NCBI GenBank assembly: GCA_036454645.1
Contig: JAZHSQ010000012.1
Location: 1-51,431 of the forward strand
DNA: 51,431 bases
Direction: 5' to 3'
DNA from: Olsenella_K sp036454645
Lineage (GTDB): Bacteria > Actinomycetota > Coriobacteriia > Coriobacteriales > Atopobiaceae
Part shown: positions 7,233 to 15,321 of the stretch, piece after piece
How positions within the stretch are numbered: position 1 is the stretch's first letter
How the letters are laid out: each line of letters opens with the position of its first letter
Translations under genes and position numbers: made by a program
The notes under the pieces: generated by a model
Told to the model about the DNA's origin: nothing
Databases searched by the model: none
The model's input: the letters and a program-made list of their open reading frames with translations, nothing else

Positions 7233-8873
7233 CTACGAGAGCCCCTCGCGCGAGCGGGCGAGCATCTCCGCGGCGTGCTCGAGCGAGGTCCTGGAGGTGT
7301 CGCCGGAGAGCATGCGTGCGACCTCCGCCACGCGCTCCTGGCCCTCTATCTCGCGCAGCGTCGTCTCCGGCACGTCCCCCGCGGACTTGGTGACGAGGTA
7401 GTGGGCCTGCCCCATGACGGCGACCTGGGCGAGGTGGGTGACGACGATGACCTGGTGGCTCCGGGCGAGGCGCGCGAGCACGCGGGCGAGGGCCACGGCG
7501 GTCGAGCCGCCCACGCCGGCGTCCACCTCGTCGAAGACGAGCGTCTCCGTCCCGTCCGCCTCCCCCAGGACGACCTTGCAGGCGAGCATCACGCGGGATA
7601 TCTCGCCGCCGGAGGCGATCTTGCGCAGCGGCCGGGCGCTCAGGCCGGCGCCCGGGCGGTACATCAGCTCCACCCTGCTTGGGCCCTGCTCGCCCCACTG
7701 GGCGCGCGGGAGGCGCTCCATGTCTATCAGGAGCTGGGCTGAGCCCATCTCGAGGAGCGACATCTGCTCCGTCACGGCCCGCGCGAGCCTGGGGGCGGCC
7801 TCGGCGCGCACCCGGTCGAGCTCGTCCGCCCTCTCCGCCAGGCGCGCCTCCGCCTCGTCGAGCTCGCGCCGGGCGCGCTCGAGCAGCCTGTCGCCGCCGC
7901 TCGCGGCCGCCACGACCTCGCGGGCGCGCTCCCTGCGCTCGAGGACGTCCTCCATGCGCGGGCCGTAGGAGCGCAGCAGCCCCTGGAGCGCGGCCATGCG
8001 CTCCTGCATGCGCCTCAGGTCCTCCGGCTCGAACTCAACGGAGTCGGCGTAGTCGCGCAGGCCCGCCGCGGCGTCCTCCATCTCTATGAGCGCGCCCTCG
8101 ACCTGGCTCACGAGGGGCGCGAGGTCCCCGTCGTAGCGCTCGGCCGCCCTGAGCTCCGAGAGCGCCGAGGAGACCACGTCCTCCACGCCGCCGTCGCCCG
8201 TCAGCGCCTCGTGCGCGCCGCGGGCGGCCGTGACGAGCGCCTCGGCGTGCTCCGCCTTGGGCAGCTGCCCCTCGATCCTCTCGAGCTCCCCCTCCTCGGG
8301 CGCGACCTCGTCGATCTTGCGGACGACGAAGGAGGCCTCCTCGAGGCGGTCCGCGGCCGAGCGGGTCATCTCCCGCACGCGCTCGAGCTCGGCCGCGGCG
8401 GCGCGCGCCTCGGCGAGGGCGGCCGCGTACGCCTCGCGGGCGGCCGCGGCCGGCTCGCCCGTCCAGGCGTCCAGGAGCTCGACGTGCGCCTGCGGCTGGA
8501 GGAGGCGCTGGTGCTCGTGCTGCCCGCACAGGTCGATGGTGCGCCCCACGCCCTCCGCGAGCTCGCGGACCGAGGCCATGCGCCCGTCGATGCTCACCCT
8601 GCCGTGGCCCTGGGCGGAGACGCGGCGCGAGACGACCGTGCCGTCCGGGTCGTCCTGCCCCCTGGTGAAGAAGCGCCCCTCCACGACCAGGGCGTCCGCG
8701 CCCTCGCGCGCGGCCGACGCGTCCGCGCGCTCCCCCATCAGCAGCTTGATGGCCGAGAGCAGCGCGCTCTTGCCCGCGCCCGTCTCGCCGGTCAGGACGG
8801 TGAGCCCCTCATGGGGCCTCAGCGTGGCGTCCCTGATGAGCGCCACGTTGCTCACGTGCAGCTCGTCCAGCAT
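7233..8873 (-). CDS. recN: DNA repair protein RecN
   Basis: SMC-like ATPase that acts early in double-strand break repair. About 546 residues: an N-terminal Walker A (GETGAGKSAL, about 29-38), a long Ala/Glu/Arg-rich coiled-coil middle (about 150-380), and a C-terminal half with the signature and Walker B (LVFDEVDAGVGG), then the H-loop region VIVVTHL. The start is ambiguous: ATG at 8873 overlaps the nadK TGA (ATGA), while GTG at 8876 is also possible because a GAGG site sits 7 nt before it. Either way it is translationally coupled to nadK. tlyA-nadK-recN is a common actinobacterial order. Confidence 0.96.
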   Translation of the reverse strand: MLDELHVSNVALIRDATLRPHEGLTVLTGETGAGKSALLSAIKLLMGERADASAAREGADALVVEGRFFTRGQDDPDGTVVSRRVSAQGHGRVSIDGRMASVRELAEGVGRTIDLCGQHEHQRLLQPQAHVELLDAWTGEPAAAAREAYAAALAEARAAAAELERVREMTRSAADRLEEASFVVRKIDEVAPEEGELERIEGQLPKAEHAEALVTAARGAHEALTGDGGVEDVVSSALSELRAAERYDGDLAPLVSQVEGALIEMEDAAAGLRDYADSVEFEPEDLRRMQERMAALQGLLRSYGPRMEDVLERRERAREVVAAASGGDRLLERARRELDEAEARLAERADELDRVRAEAAPRLARAVTEQMSLLEMGSAQLLIDMERLPRAQWGEQGPSRVELMYRPGAGLSARPLRKIASGGEISRVMLACKVVLGEADGTETLVFDEVDAGVGGSTAVALARVLARLARSHQVIVVTHLAQVAVMGQAHYLVTKSAGDVPETTLREIEGQERVAEVARMLSGDTSRTSLEHAAEMLARSREGLS

Positions 8874-9724
8874 CACTTGCCCGCCTCGCCGTAGAAGACG
8901 CGCGAGACTGAGCCGTAGAAGCTCCGCGCGCTCCTGTCGAGCATCAGCACGTCGCCCGGGCCGCGCCTGCAGCTGGCGTGCAGGAGCGTGTCCCCCTCGC
9001 CCACGGGCTGGCCGTCAGCGAAGATGCAGCGCTCCGCCGGGCGGTCCGGGCTCATGGAGACCTCCACCACGTCCGCCGGCGAGGTCAGGAAGGCGCGCGC
9101 CATGATCGTGTGCGGCGCCACGGGGACGCAGACCATGCCGGAGAACTCCGGCGTCACGATGGGGCCGCCGGCGGCGAGGGCGTAGCCTGTCGAGCCGGTC
9201 GCCGTGGAGACCACGAAGCCGTCCCCACGCAGCTTGTCGATGTGGTTGCCCGTCACCCAGACGTCGAACTCGATGATGTCCCCGCGGCCCCCGCGCGAGA
9301 TCGACATCTCGTTCAGCGCGAACGCGTGGCGGGTGACGCAGCTGCCCTCCGGCGTGAGGAAGGTGGCCTCGATGTCCAGCGTGGAGCGGTGCGAGACGTG
9401 CATCCTGCCCGAGAGCGCCTTCTCCACGACCGCGAACAGGTCGACGGGCTCGGCGCTCGTGAGGAACCCGAGGTGTCCGTAGGAGATGCCGACGATCGGC
9501 ACCTCGGAGTAGCCGACGACGTTGGCCGCGCGCAGCAGCGTGCCGTCGCCGCCGAGGGAGACCACGAGGCCGAGGCCGGAGGGGTCGTAGTCGTCCATCT
9601 GCTCCAGGCGCTTGTCCGGCAGCGTGTCCGCCTCCACGCCCTGCTCACCCAGCCACTTCGTGAGTCGCTTGGCGTCCTCCAGGGCGTCCGGGCGGGTGTA
9701 GTTTGGAACCAAGAGAACCTTCAC
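8873..9724 (-). CDS. nadK: NAD kinase
   Basis: Phosphorylates NAD to NADP in the cytosol. It has the diagnostic GGDGT motif in VVSLGGDGTLLRAANV, the GHLGFLT segment, and the conserved DG..VSTATGSTGYALAAGGP block that binds NAD. At about 283 residues it is full length. Several in-frame GTG codons are possible starts (9733, 9730, 9724); GTG 9724 lies 9 nt after GAGGGGGA, the best spacing. It overlaps recN by one ATGA. An extended -10 lies upstream in the 119-bp gap after tlyA, so it may have its own promoter. Confidence 0.95.
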   Translation of the reverse strand: MKVLLVPNYTRPDALEDAKRLTKWLGEQGVEADTLPDKRLEQMDDYDPSGLGLVVSLGGDGTLLRAANVVGYSEVPIVGISYGHLGFLTSAEPVDLFAVVEKALSGRMHVSHRSTLDIEATFLTPEGSCVTRHAFALNEMSISRGGRGDIIEFDVWVTGNHIDKLRGDGFVVSTATGSTGYALAAGGPIVTPEFSGMVCVPVAPHTIMARAFLTSPADVVEVSMSPDRPAERCIFADGQPVGEGDTLLHASCRRGPGDVLMLDRSARSFYGSVSRVFYGEAGK

Positions 9725-9761
9725 GGACACCACTCCCCCTCGCGTGCGACATAGCGCATAG

Positions 9762-9770
9762 AGTCTAGCA
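9762..9770 (-). promoter_or_regulatory. Predicted nadK-recN promoter, extended -10
   Basis: TGC-TAGACT on the minus strand, about 38 bp upstream of the preferred nadK start. No clear -35; the TG extension may compensate. Confidence 0.4.
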
Positions 9771-9843
9771 CGGGCGCCCCCGGCGAGTCACGAACTGGCG
9801 TTCGCAATCCCCGAACTGCCGCACGCCGGCCGCGGACGGCCCC

Positions 9844-10737
9844 CTAGAGGGATGGGCGGTCGGCCGCACGCACGACGGCGCCCCGCTCGACGACGGGCGC
9901 GAGCTCCTCGGGCGAAAGCCCAGGCGCGGGGTCGCTCGGCGCGCGCTCGCCCAGCAGGAGGTACTCGACGTTGCCCTTGTGCCCCGTTATGGGAGAGGGG
10001 CAGGCGCCCCGGACGGAGAGGCCGGCCCCCGCGAGGGCCGCGGCGACCCGCGCGATCGCGGCGAGCCGGACGGCGGGGTCGCGCACGACGCCGCCTTCCC
10101 CCACGTCCTCCCGTCCGGCCTCGAACTGCGGCTTCACCAGGGTGAGGAAGGCGCCCGCAGGCGAGAGGAGCCTGCACACAGAGGGGAGCACCGCGAGCAC
10201 GGAGGTGAACGAGACGTCGCAGACGGCGAGGTCGACGGTGCCCTCGCGCTCCGGGGTCGGCACGTCCACGACGTTGGTGCGCTCGAGGAGGGTCACGCGC
10301 CCGTCCTGCCTGAGCCCCCAGTCGAACTGGGCGTAGCCCACGTCGACCGCGAGGACGCCCGCCGCGCCGTGACGCAGCAGGCAGTCGGTGAAGCCGCCCG
10401 TCGAGCAGCCCACGTCCAGGCAGGAGAGCCCTGCCGGGTCCACGCCGAAGGCCTCGAGGCCGCGCTCGAGCTTGAGGCCGCCGCGGCTGACGAAGCCCTT
10501 GGCCCCCCGCACGTGGAGCTCGACGCCCTCCCTCACGCGCTCGCCGGCGGAGGTGAGGCGGCGCCCCTCCGAGGAGACCTCGCCCGCGAGGACCGCGCGC
10601 ATCGCCTCGTCCGCCGTGGCGAAGTACCCCTGGGCGACGAGCTCCTCGTCGAGCCGGCGCCTGCCCTTGCCATGGACGCCGCGCGGGCCGGCGCCGCCCG
10701 GCGCCCTCCGGGAGGAGCTACGCCCCCTCGCGCCCAT
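9844..10737 (-). CDS. tlyA: TlyA-family rRNA 2'-O-methyltransferase
   Basis: Member of the TlyA/hemolysin A family; in mycobacteria TlyA 2'-O-methylates 16S and 23S rRNA. The 297-residue protein has a basic N-terminal tail, an S4 RNA-binding domain (about 28-90, RRLDEELVAQGY), and an FtsJ-like methyltransferase domain with SAM motif CLDVGCSTGGFTDCLL, then AVDVGYAQFDW and VCDVSFTS. The start overlaps the end of xseB by 20 bp. The older 'hemolysin' name should not be read as evidence of toxicity. Confidence 0.92.
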   Translation of the reverse strand: MGARGRSSSRRAPGGAGPRGVHGKGRRRLDEELVAQGYFATADEAMRAVLAGEVSSEGRRLTSAGERVREGVELHVRGAKGFVSRGGLKLERGLEAFGVDPAGLSCLDVGCSTGGFTDCLLRHGAAGVLAVDVGYAQFDWGLRQDGRVTLLERTNVVDVPTPEREGTVDLAVCDVSFTSVLAVLPSVCRLLSPAGAFLTLVKPQFEAGREDVGEGGVVRDPAVRLAAIARVAAALAGAGLSVRGACPSPITGHKGNVEYLLLGERAPSDPAPGLSPEELAPVVERGAVVRAADRPSL

Positions 10738-11056
10738 CTGGCGCGTCCCCCTCCTGGCCGGAGGGCCCCGCCGCGCCGCCGGCGCCCTTCGCCGGGCCGC
10801 CCTCGCTCGCGCCCTCGGGGGCGTCCGCGCCGGAGGCGGCCTCGGCGCCTGGCGCGGAGGCGGCGACCTCGCGGTCGCTCAGCTCCTCGACGTCCACGAG
10901 CTCCACCGCGCGCGAGCCCAGGGTGATGGCCTCGTCGAGGAGGTCGAGGGACTGCTCGAGCGAGACGTCGTTGTCCTTTACCTGCGCCACGATCTTCTCG
11001 AGGCGCGACGTGATGTCCTCGAAGGAGTCGTAGGAGGAGGCGTCGAACCTTGCCAT
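10718..11056 (-). CDS. xseB: Exodeoxyribonuclease VII small subunit
   Basis: Small regulatory subunit of exonuclease VII, which degrades single-stranded DNA with the large subunit XseA. Residues 10-65 match the family (YDSFEDITSRLEKIV, then VSLEQSLDLLDEAITL) and form the usual helical hairpin. The remaining 45 or so residues are a low-complexity Ala/Gly/Glu tail not found in typical 70-80 residue homologues. It starts just after nusB and overlaps tlyA. No xseA is present between nusB and xseB or elsewhere in the window. Confidence 0.88.
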   Translation of the reverse strand: MARFDASSYDSFEDITSRLEKIVAQVKDNDVSLEQSLDLLDEAITLGSRAVELVDVEELSDREVAASAPGAEAASGADAPEGASEGGPAKGAGGAAGPSGQEGDAPDGREGA

Positions 11057-11058
11057 CG

Positions 11059-11745
11059 CTACTCCAGGGCCCCCTCGTCGGCGTCCAGGGGCGCCGGACG
11101 GTAGGCCTCGAAGCCGTCTTCCGCGGCCCCCTCGGCCGCCTCCGGGGCGTCGTCGCGCTCCGCCGCGCCCTCCGCGGGACCGTCGCCGGCCCCCGCCTCG
11201 GCCGCCGCGCGCTCGGCCTCCTCGGCAGCGGCACGCTCCGCGGCGGCGCGCTCGGCCTCCTCGCGGCGCCTGCGCTCCTCCTCGTCGAGGCGCTCGCGCT
11301 CCCGCGTGGCGTCGCCGACGACGTCCTCGCCCGCGTCGATGCGGTCGGCGATGCGCCCGAGCACGCCGTTCACGAAGCGCGAGGACTCGTCGGTGCCGTA
11401 CGCCTTCGAGAGCTCGACGAACTCGTCGATCGTGATGGGGACGGCGACCTCGTCCACCTCGAGCATCTCGTAGGTGGCGAGGCGCAGGATGTTGCGGTCG
11501 ACCGCCGGCATGCGCGGGACGGTCCAGTGCGTCGAGGCCTGCGAGATGATGACGTCGAGCACGGGCAGCATCTCCCCCGCGCCGCGCGCGTCCATCTCGC
11601 CGAAGGGGTCGAGCGGGCCGTCGGTGATGGCGTACTCCGAGGAGAGCACCTCGTCGACCGTCCTGCCGGTAGCCTCGGCCTGGAAAAGGACCTGCAGCGC
11701 CTGGCTGCGGGCGAGCGTGCGCCCGCCGAATCTCTTGTTAGCCAC
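11059..11745 (-). CDS. nusB: Transcription antitermination factor NusB
   Basis: Antitermination protein that binds boxA RNA with NusE (S10), needed for rRNA transcription. Residues 1-140 are the complete NusB domain (RTLARSQALQVLFQ, then ILRLATYEML and ITIDEFVELSKAYGTDESSRFVNGVLGRI). Residues about 145-228 are an added charged tail rich in Arg, Glu and Ala, unusual for the family. The GTG start lies 7 nt after the asp23 stop with AAGGAG at 10 nt. Gene order asp23-nusB-xseB-tlyA suggests one operon. Confidence 0.95.
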   Translation of the reverse strand: MANKRFGGRTLARSQALQVLFQAEATGRTVDEVLSSEYAITDGPLDPFGEMDARGAGEMLPVLDVIISQASTHWTVPRMPAVDRNILRLATYEMLEVDEVAVPITIDEFVELSKAYGTDESSRFVNGVLGRIADRIDAGEDVVGDATRERERLDEEERRRREEAERAAAERAAAEEAERAAAEAGAGDGPAEGAAERDDAPEAAEGAAEDGFEAYRPAPLDADEGALE

Positions 11746-11752
11746 TCTGGAA

Positions 11753-12115
11753 CTACTCCTTGGGGAAGACGAGGCTGTCGATGCAGACGTTCACGGCGCC
11801 CACCCCGACGCCGACCTGCTCCTCGACGGCGGAGGCGACGGCGGAGCGCACCTCGTCCGCGAGCTGGGTGAAGGGATAGCCGTAGAACACGGAGACGTGG
11901 ACGGTGACCTCGAGCCTGCCCTCGCTCACGACGCACTCGACCGCAGCCTCGGGGGCCGTGCGCTTCTGCGTGAAGACGGAGATGAGGTTCGAGGCGATGT
12001 CGTTTCCGCCGACGCTGGCGACGCCCTCGACCTTGCCCGCCGCGAGGGAGACGATGGTGGACACGACGCCCTTCGAGACACCGATGCCGGAGATGACGAT
12101 CTCGTTCGAATCCAT
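11753..12115 (-). CDS. Asp23/Gls24 family envelope stress response protein
   Basis: Small alkaline-shock/Gls24-family protein of 120 residues. Family features are the opening EIVISGIGVSKGVVSTIVSL, the middle GRLEVTVHVSVFYGYPFTQLADEVRSAV, and the end VCIDSLVFPKE. Members are linked to envelope stress, and in staphylococci Asp23 sits at the membrane; the biochemical function is not settled. The ATG at 12115 follows AAAGGAAG. The open frame continues upstream through the predicted promoter and should be disregarded. First gene of the nusB operon. Confidence 0.9.
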   Translation of the reverse strand: MDSNEIVISGIGVSKGVVSTIVSLAAGKVEGVASVGGNDIASNLISVFTQKRTAPEAAVECVVSEGRLEVTVHVSVFYGYPFTQLADEVRSAVASAVEEQVGVGVGAVNVCIDSLVFPKE

Positions 12116-12174
12116 GGAACTTCCTTTCGCGAACACCGAGAGGCTTGGTAAGGTCCGTCCGTACATTCCGGTCC

Positions 12175-12180
12175 AGTATA
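12175..12180 (-). promoter_or_regulatory. Predicted asp23-nusB operon -10
   Basis: TATACT on the minus strand about 60 bp before the asp23 ATG and downstream of the efp terminator. The -35 is not clear. The position between a strong terminator and the first gene of an operon supports a promoter. Confidence 0.5.
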
Positions 12181-12244
12181 GACGTTCCCCGTCCGGCGCG
12201 AGCCCCCGGACCGCCCGCGGCGGGGCCGTTGCCGGGTCGCGCCG

Positions 12245-12283
12245 AAAAAGCAAAAGCCGCACCGCAGGTATCTGCGGCGCGGC
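12245..12283 (-). terminator. Rho-independent terminator after efp
   Basis: On the minus strand GCCGCGCCGCAG-ATAC-CTGCGGTGCGGC forms a 12-bp stem with one mismatch and a 4-nt loop, followed by TTTTGCTTTTT. It begins 21 bp after the efp stop. It is the clearest intrinsic terminator in the window. Confidence 0.92.
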
Positions 12284-12304
12284 ATGGCCCTCCCTGGGAT
12301 GAGG

Positions 12305-12868
12305 CTACACGCGGGAGACGAACTTGCCGGTGCGGGTGTCGACCTTGATGACCTCGCCCTGGTTGAGGTACATCGGGACCTGGACGAGCGCGCCGGTCTC
12401 GATCGTCGCGGGCTTGGTGCCGCCCTGGACGGTGTCGCCCTTGAAGCCGGGGTCGGTCTCGGTGATCTCCGCCTCGATGAACATGGGCGGCTGGACGCCG
12501 ATGAGGTCGGAGTCCGCGTAGAGCAGCTGGCAGGTGTCGTTCTCCTTGAACCAGACCGCGTTGTCGCCGATGAAGCTCGTGTCCACTGGGATCTGCTCGA
12601 AGGTCTCGGGGTCCATGAAGTAGTACGCCGCGCCGTCGTTGTAGAGGTACTGCATCTCACGGGTGATGAGCTGCACGTTCTCGAACTTGGTGCCCGCGTT
12701 GCAGGTCTGGTCGATGACGCGGCCGCTCTTGAGGTCGCGGATCTTGTAGCGGACGAAGGCGCCGCCCTTGCCGGGCTTGACGTGCTGGAACTCGACGATC
12801 GTGTAGATCTTGTCCTTGATCTTGAGACCCATGCCGTTCTTGAAGTCTGCGGTGCTGATGGTAGCCAA
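12305..12868 (-). CDS. efp: Elongation factor P
   Basis: Translation factor that relieves ribosome stalling at polyproline. About 187 residues when started at the TTG at 12868 (reads ATISTADFKNGM after the initiator), which matches the family N-terminus. Three OB-like domains are complete; the loop Lys that is modified in many bacteria is present at position 34 (KPGKGGAF). An in-frame ATG at 12925 would add 19 residues but overlaps a perfect TATAAT -10 hexamer and so would not be transcribed. No modification enzyme (EpmA/EpmB, EarP, YmfI) is seen here. Monocistronic with its own terminator. Confidence 0.97.
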   Translation of the reverse strand: MATISTADFKNGMGLKIKDKIYTIVEFQHVKPGKGGAFVRYKIRDLKSGRVIDQTCNAGTKFENVQLITREMQYLYNDGAAYYFMDPETFEQIPVDTSFIGDNAVWFKENDTCQLLYADSDLIGVQPPMFIEAEITETDPGFKGDTVQGGTKPATIETGALVQVPMYLNQGEVIKVDTRTGKFVSRV

Positions 12869-12923
12869 TGGACTCTCGCTTTCTCGTACGCCCGCGTGCG
12901 GGCGATAGCCATGTGCGTTGCGC

Positions 12924-12929
12924 ATTATA
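12924..12929 (-). promoter_or_regulatory. efp promoter -10 (TATAAT)
   Basis: A perfect consensus TATAAT on the minus strand places the transcription start near 12917, about 49 nt before the TTG start. There is no recognisable -35. The location rules out the upstream ATG as the start codon. Confidence 0.6.
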
Positions 12930-13004
12930 AGCCCCCGCGCGAGCGTCCGCGCCGCCAGCTGCGGCGATTCACAGAGGCAACAGCTACCCGGGGCAGGCCG
13001 CCGC

Positions 13005-13382
13005 CTAGTAGCCGCCGAAGAACAGGCGCTTGATGCCGAGGCCCATGACCTGCAGGAAGGTGGGCGACCTCTGGAGCCTGTCCTCGGGGACGTGGCCCCT
13101 GAAGGAGCGCAGGGTGCGCTTGTTGTCCCTGGTGGAGAAGGAGAAGTGCCCGTTGCTCCTGGTGAAGATGGCGAAGCGCGAGATGAGCCTGCCGCCGAAC
13201 ATCACCGACGCCGCGACGTAGTCGACCTCGTCCCAGGGGATCTGGATGTAGTCCTCTGGGTTGCGCTCGTTGTAGAACTCGACGGCCCGGTCCCCGACCA
13301 GCAGGTCGCCGTACGTCGTGAGCCCCTGGAAGGAGGTCGCCTTGATCGTGAGCTCGACCTTGGTGTTCTGTGATTGTGCCAT
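13005..13382 (-). CDS. DUF956 family protein of the mannose PTS operon (ManO-like)
   Basis: Protein of 125 residues matching DUF956, found almost only at the 3' end of mannose-family PTS operons, where the Lactococcus/Streptococcus member is called ManO and is proposed to modulate the operon. Visible features: a beta-rich N-terminal part (VELTIKATSFQGLTTYGDLLVGD), IQIPWDEVDYVAASV, RFAIFTRSNGHFSFST, and a C-terminal basic end KRLFFGGY. No membrane segment. Good AAGGAGG site. It follows manZ by about 125 bp, with an intercistronic hairpin between them. Its molecular function is not established. Confidence 0.85.
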   Translation of the reverse strand: MAQSQNTKVELTIKATSFQGLTTYGDLLVGDRAVEFYNERNPEDYIQIPWDEVDYVAASVMFGGRLISRFAIFTRSNGHFSFSTRDNKRTLRSFRGHVPEDRLQRSPTFLQVMGLGIKRLFFGGY

Positions 13383-13411
13383 CTGGCCCGCCTCCTTGTC
13401 TTAAAGCCGAA

Positions 13412-13466
13412 GGGGCCGCACCCGGCCCCGGTGCGAGGCACCGTAGAGGCTACTAGGTGCGGCCCC
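13412..13466 (-). terminator. Intercistronic hairpin between manZ and the DUF956 gene
   Basis: Perfect 11-bp inverted repeat (GGGGCCGCACC at 13412-13422 and its complement at 13456-13466) with a 33-nt loop that can itself fold. On the minus strand it is followed by TTCGGCTTT, a poor T-tract. It may partly terminate or stabilise the manXYZ mRNA and so lower expression of the last gene. Confidence 0.55.
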
Positions 13467-13508
13467 CAGCGTCCAGCCCCGGGGCCGGGCGCGCCTGAGG
13501 TAGATGCG

Positions 13509-14462
13509 CTACATGAACTTGAAGAAGCGGCCAATGATGCCCACGCCGAACAGGGCGAGGATGATGGCGATCGGCGAGACCTTCTTCTTCAGGAGGTGGC
13601 AGCACAGGAGCGTGAGACCGAGCGCCGCCAGGCCGGGGATCAGGGAGTCGAGGTTCTGCTGGAGCGTGGTCACCTTGTACTCGTCCAGGCCGTTGACGCC
13701 GAGGCTGGAGTACTGCGTGAGCGCGCTCTTGATGCCCGCAGCGTCGCCGGTGATCTTGGACCAGTCGATGAAGGCGCCCTCGGACTGCTTGACCGTGGAG
13801 ACGATCGGCGTGAAGGAGATGGACACCCACCGCTCTACCAGCGCGCCGATGATGAACATGCCGAGGATGGAGGCGCCCTCCGTGATCCTGCCGAGCATGC
13901 CGCCGGAGAGGTCCTTGGTGATCTCGGTGCCGACGCGGTAGCCGAACTCCTGCGTGTACCACAGGAAGGCGATGCGGATGATGTTCCAGGCGATGAAGAA
14001 CAGCAGCGGGCCGACGATGCTGCCGGCGAGCGCGAGCGACGCACCGAGAGCGCCCAGGATGGGTCGGATGGTGAACCAGAAGACCGGGTCGCCGACGCCG
14101 GCGAGCGGGCCCATCATGCCGACCTTGACGCCCTGGATGGCCGCGTCGTCGATCGGCTCGCCGTTGGCGCGCTCCTCCTCGAGGGCCAGGGTGACGCCGA
14201 TGACCGGCGCGGAGACGTAGGGGTGCGTGTTGTAGAACTCGAGGTGGCGCTTGAGGGCGGCTGCGCGGTCCTCCTTGGTGCTGTAGAGCTTCTTGATCGC
14301 GGGGATCATGGCGTAGCACCAGCCGCCGTTCTGCATGCGCTCGTAGTTCCACGAGCCCTGCAGGTACTGGTGGCGCAGGCACACGGCCTTGCGGTCGCCC
14401 TTGGAGAGGGTGATCCTCTTGGGGTCCTTCTCGGTGGTCTTGTCGGAAGTCTCTTCTGCCAT
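13509..14462 (-). CDS. manZ: PTS mannose/fructose/sorbose family IID component
   Basis: Membrane subunit IID of a mannose-class phosphotransferase system, which works with IIC to take up and phosphorylate hexoses. About 317 residues, typical length. Family motifs: LSKGDRKAVCLRHQYLQGSWNYERMQNGG near the N-terminus and GPLAGVGDPVFWFTIRPILGALGASLA in the middle, then several hydrophobic segments and a C-terminal membrane helix. The ATG at 14462 has GGAAGGGGA at 9 nt; a GTG three codons upstream is too close to it. Located 17 bp after manY. Substrate (mannose, glucose, or another hexose) cannot be read from sequence. Confidence 0.94.
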   Translation of the reverse strand: MAEETSDKTTEKDPKRITLSKGDRKAVCLRHQYLQGSWNYERMQNGGWCYAMIPAIKKLYSTKEDRAAALKRHLEFYNTHPYVSAPVIGVTLALEEERANGEPIDDAAIQGVKVGMMGPLAGVGDPVFWFTIRPILGALGASLALAGSIVGPLLFFIAWNIIRIAFLWYTQEFGYRVGTEITKDLSGGMLGRITEGASILGMFIIGALVERWVSISFTPIVSTVKQSEGAFIDWSKITGDAAGIKSALTQYSSLGVNGLDEYKVTTLQQNLDSLIPGLAALGLTLLCCHLLKKKVSPIAIILALFGVGIIGRFFKFM

Positions 14463-14479
14463 CGTGCTCACTCCCCTTC

Positions 14480-15292
14480 CTACTCGTAGTCGTCCAGGAT
14501 GTCACCGAGCGGGTCGCCGCTGCCCGCGGCACCGCCGTTCTGCGTGGCGAGCTCCTTGAGGCCGAGGTAGATGAGGGCCAGGGAGAGGCCGATGACGCCG
14601 AGGGCGATGAGCGTGAGGCCGGACAGGGCGGCGAGGACGAAGCCGAGCGCGAAGAACGGCCAGGTCTCCTTGGTGGCCATCATGTTGATGACCATGGCGT
14701 AGCCGACCGCGGCGACCATGCCGCCGCCGACCTGCATGCCGCCGGACAGCCAAGCGGGCATGGCGCTCAGGACCGCGGTCACGGCGTCGACGGGGATGAA
14801 GCACAGCGCGGTCGCGGGGATGGCGATGCGGATGCCCTGCAGGCAGATGGCGAGGACCTGCCAGACCTCGATGGCACGGAAGTCGGCGCGCTCGGCCGCG
14901 GCGTCCATGGCGTGGACCATCGGGATGGCGATGGTGCGGCAGAGCATCGTGAGGAAGAGGCCGGCGACGGACAGCGGGATGGCCAGGGCGATCGAGGTGC
15001 TGATCGCGTTGGTGGGGTCCTGGTTGCCGTTGAGCGCGAGGGCCATGAGGATGGCGGACGCGACGGAGGCGAGGGCCGCGTCGGGCGCGACGGCCGCGCC
15101 GATGTTGGCCCAGCCGAGGGCGATCATCTGCAGGGAGCCGCCGAGCATGATGCCCTCGGTCGGGTGGCCCGTCACGATGCCGATGAGCGTGCAGGCCACC
15201 AGCGGCTGGTGGAACTCCCATTCGTCGAGGATGCCCTCCATGCCGGCCAGGAACGACACGATGAAGACGAGCAGGATGGTGATTGGCGACAT
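14480..15292 (-). CDS. manY: PTS mannose/fructose/sorbose family IIC component
   Basis: Integral membrane sugar channel subunit IIC, 270 residues, mostly hydrophobic. Family hallmarks are LVACTLIGIVTGHPTEGIMLGG and GWANIGAAVAPD near the N-terminus, followed by repeated membrane helices and a short acidic cytoplasmic tail. Strong AAGGAGG-like site. It lies between the IIAB gene and IID, the standard order of mannose-class operons. Confidence 0.95.
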   Translation of the reverse strand: MSPITILLVFIVSFLAGMEGILDEWEFHQPLVACTLIGIVTGHPTEGIMLGGSLQMIALGWANIGAAVAPDAALASVASAILMALALNGNQDPTNAISTSIALAIPLSVAGLFLTMLCRTIAIPMVHAMDAAAERADFRAIEVWQVLAICLQGIRIAIPATALCFIPVDAVTAVLSAMPAWLSGGMQVGGGMVAAVGYAMVINMMATKETWPFFALGFVLAALSGLTLIALGVIGLSLALIYLGLKELATQNGGAAGSGDPLGDILDDYE

Positions 15293-15321
15293 GAGTTTCC
15301 CTCCTTCTTTCTCCTTGGCCC

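Noticed and set aside
9844..10737. Calling tlyA a hemolysin/toxin
   Set aside because: The S4 plus FtsJ architecture is that of an rRNA methyltransferase; the name is historical.
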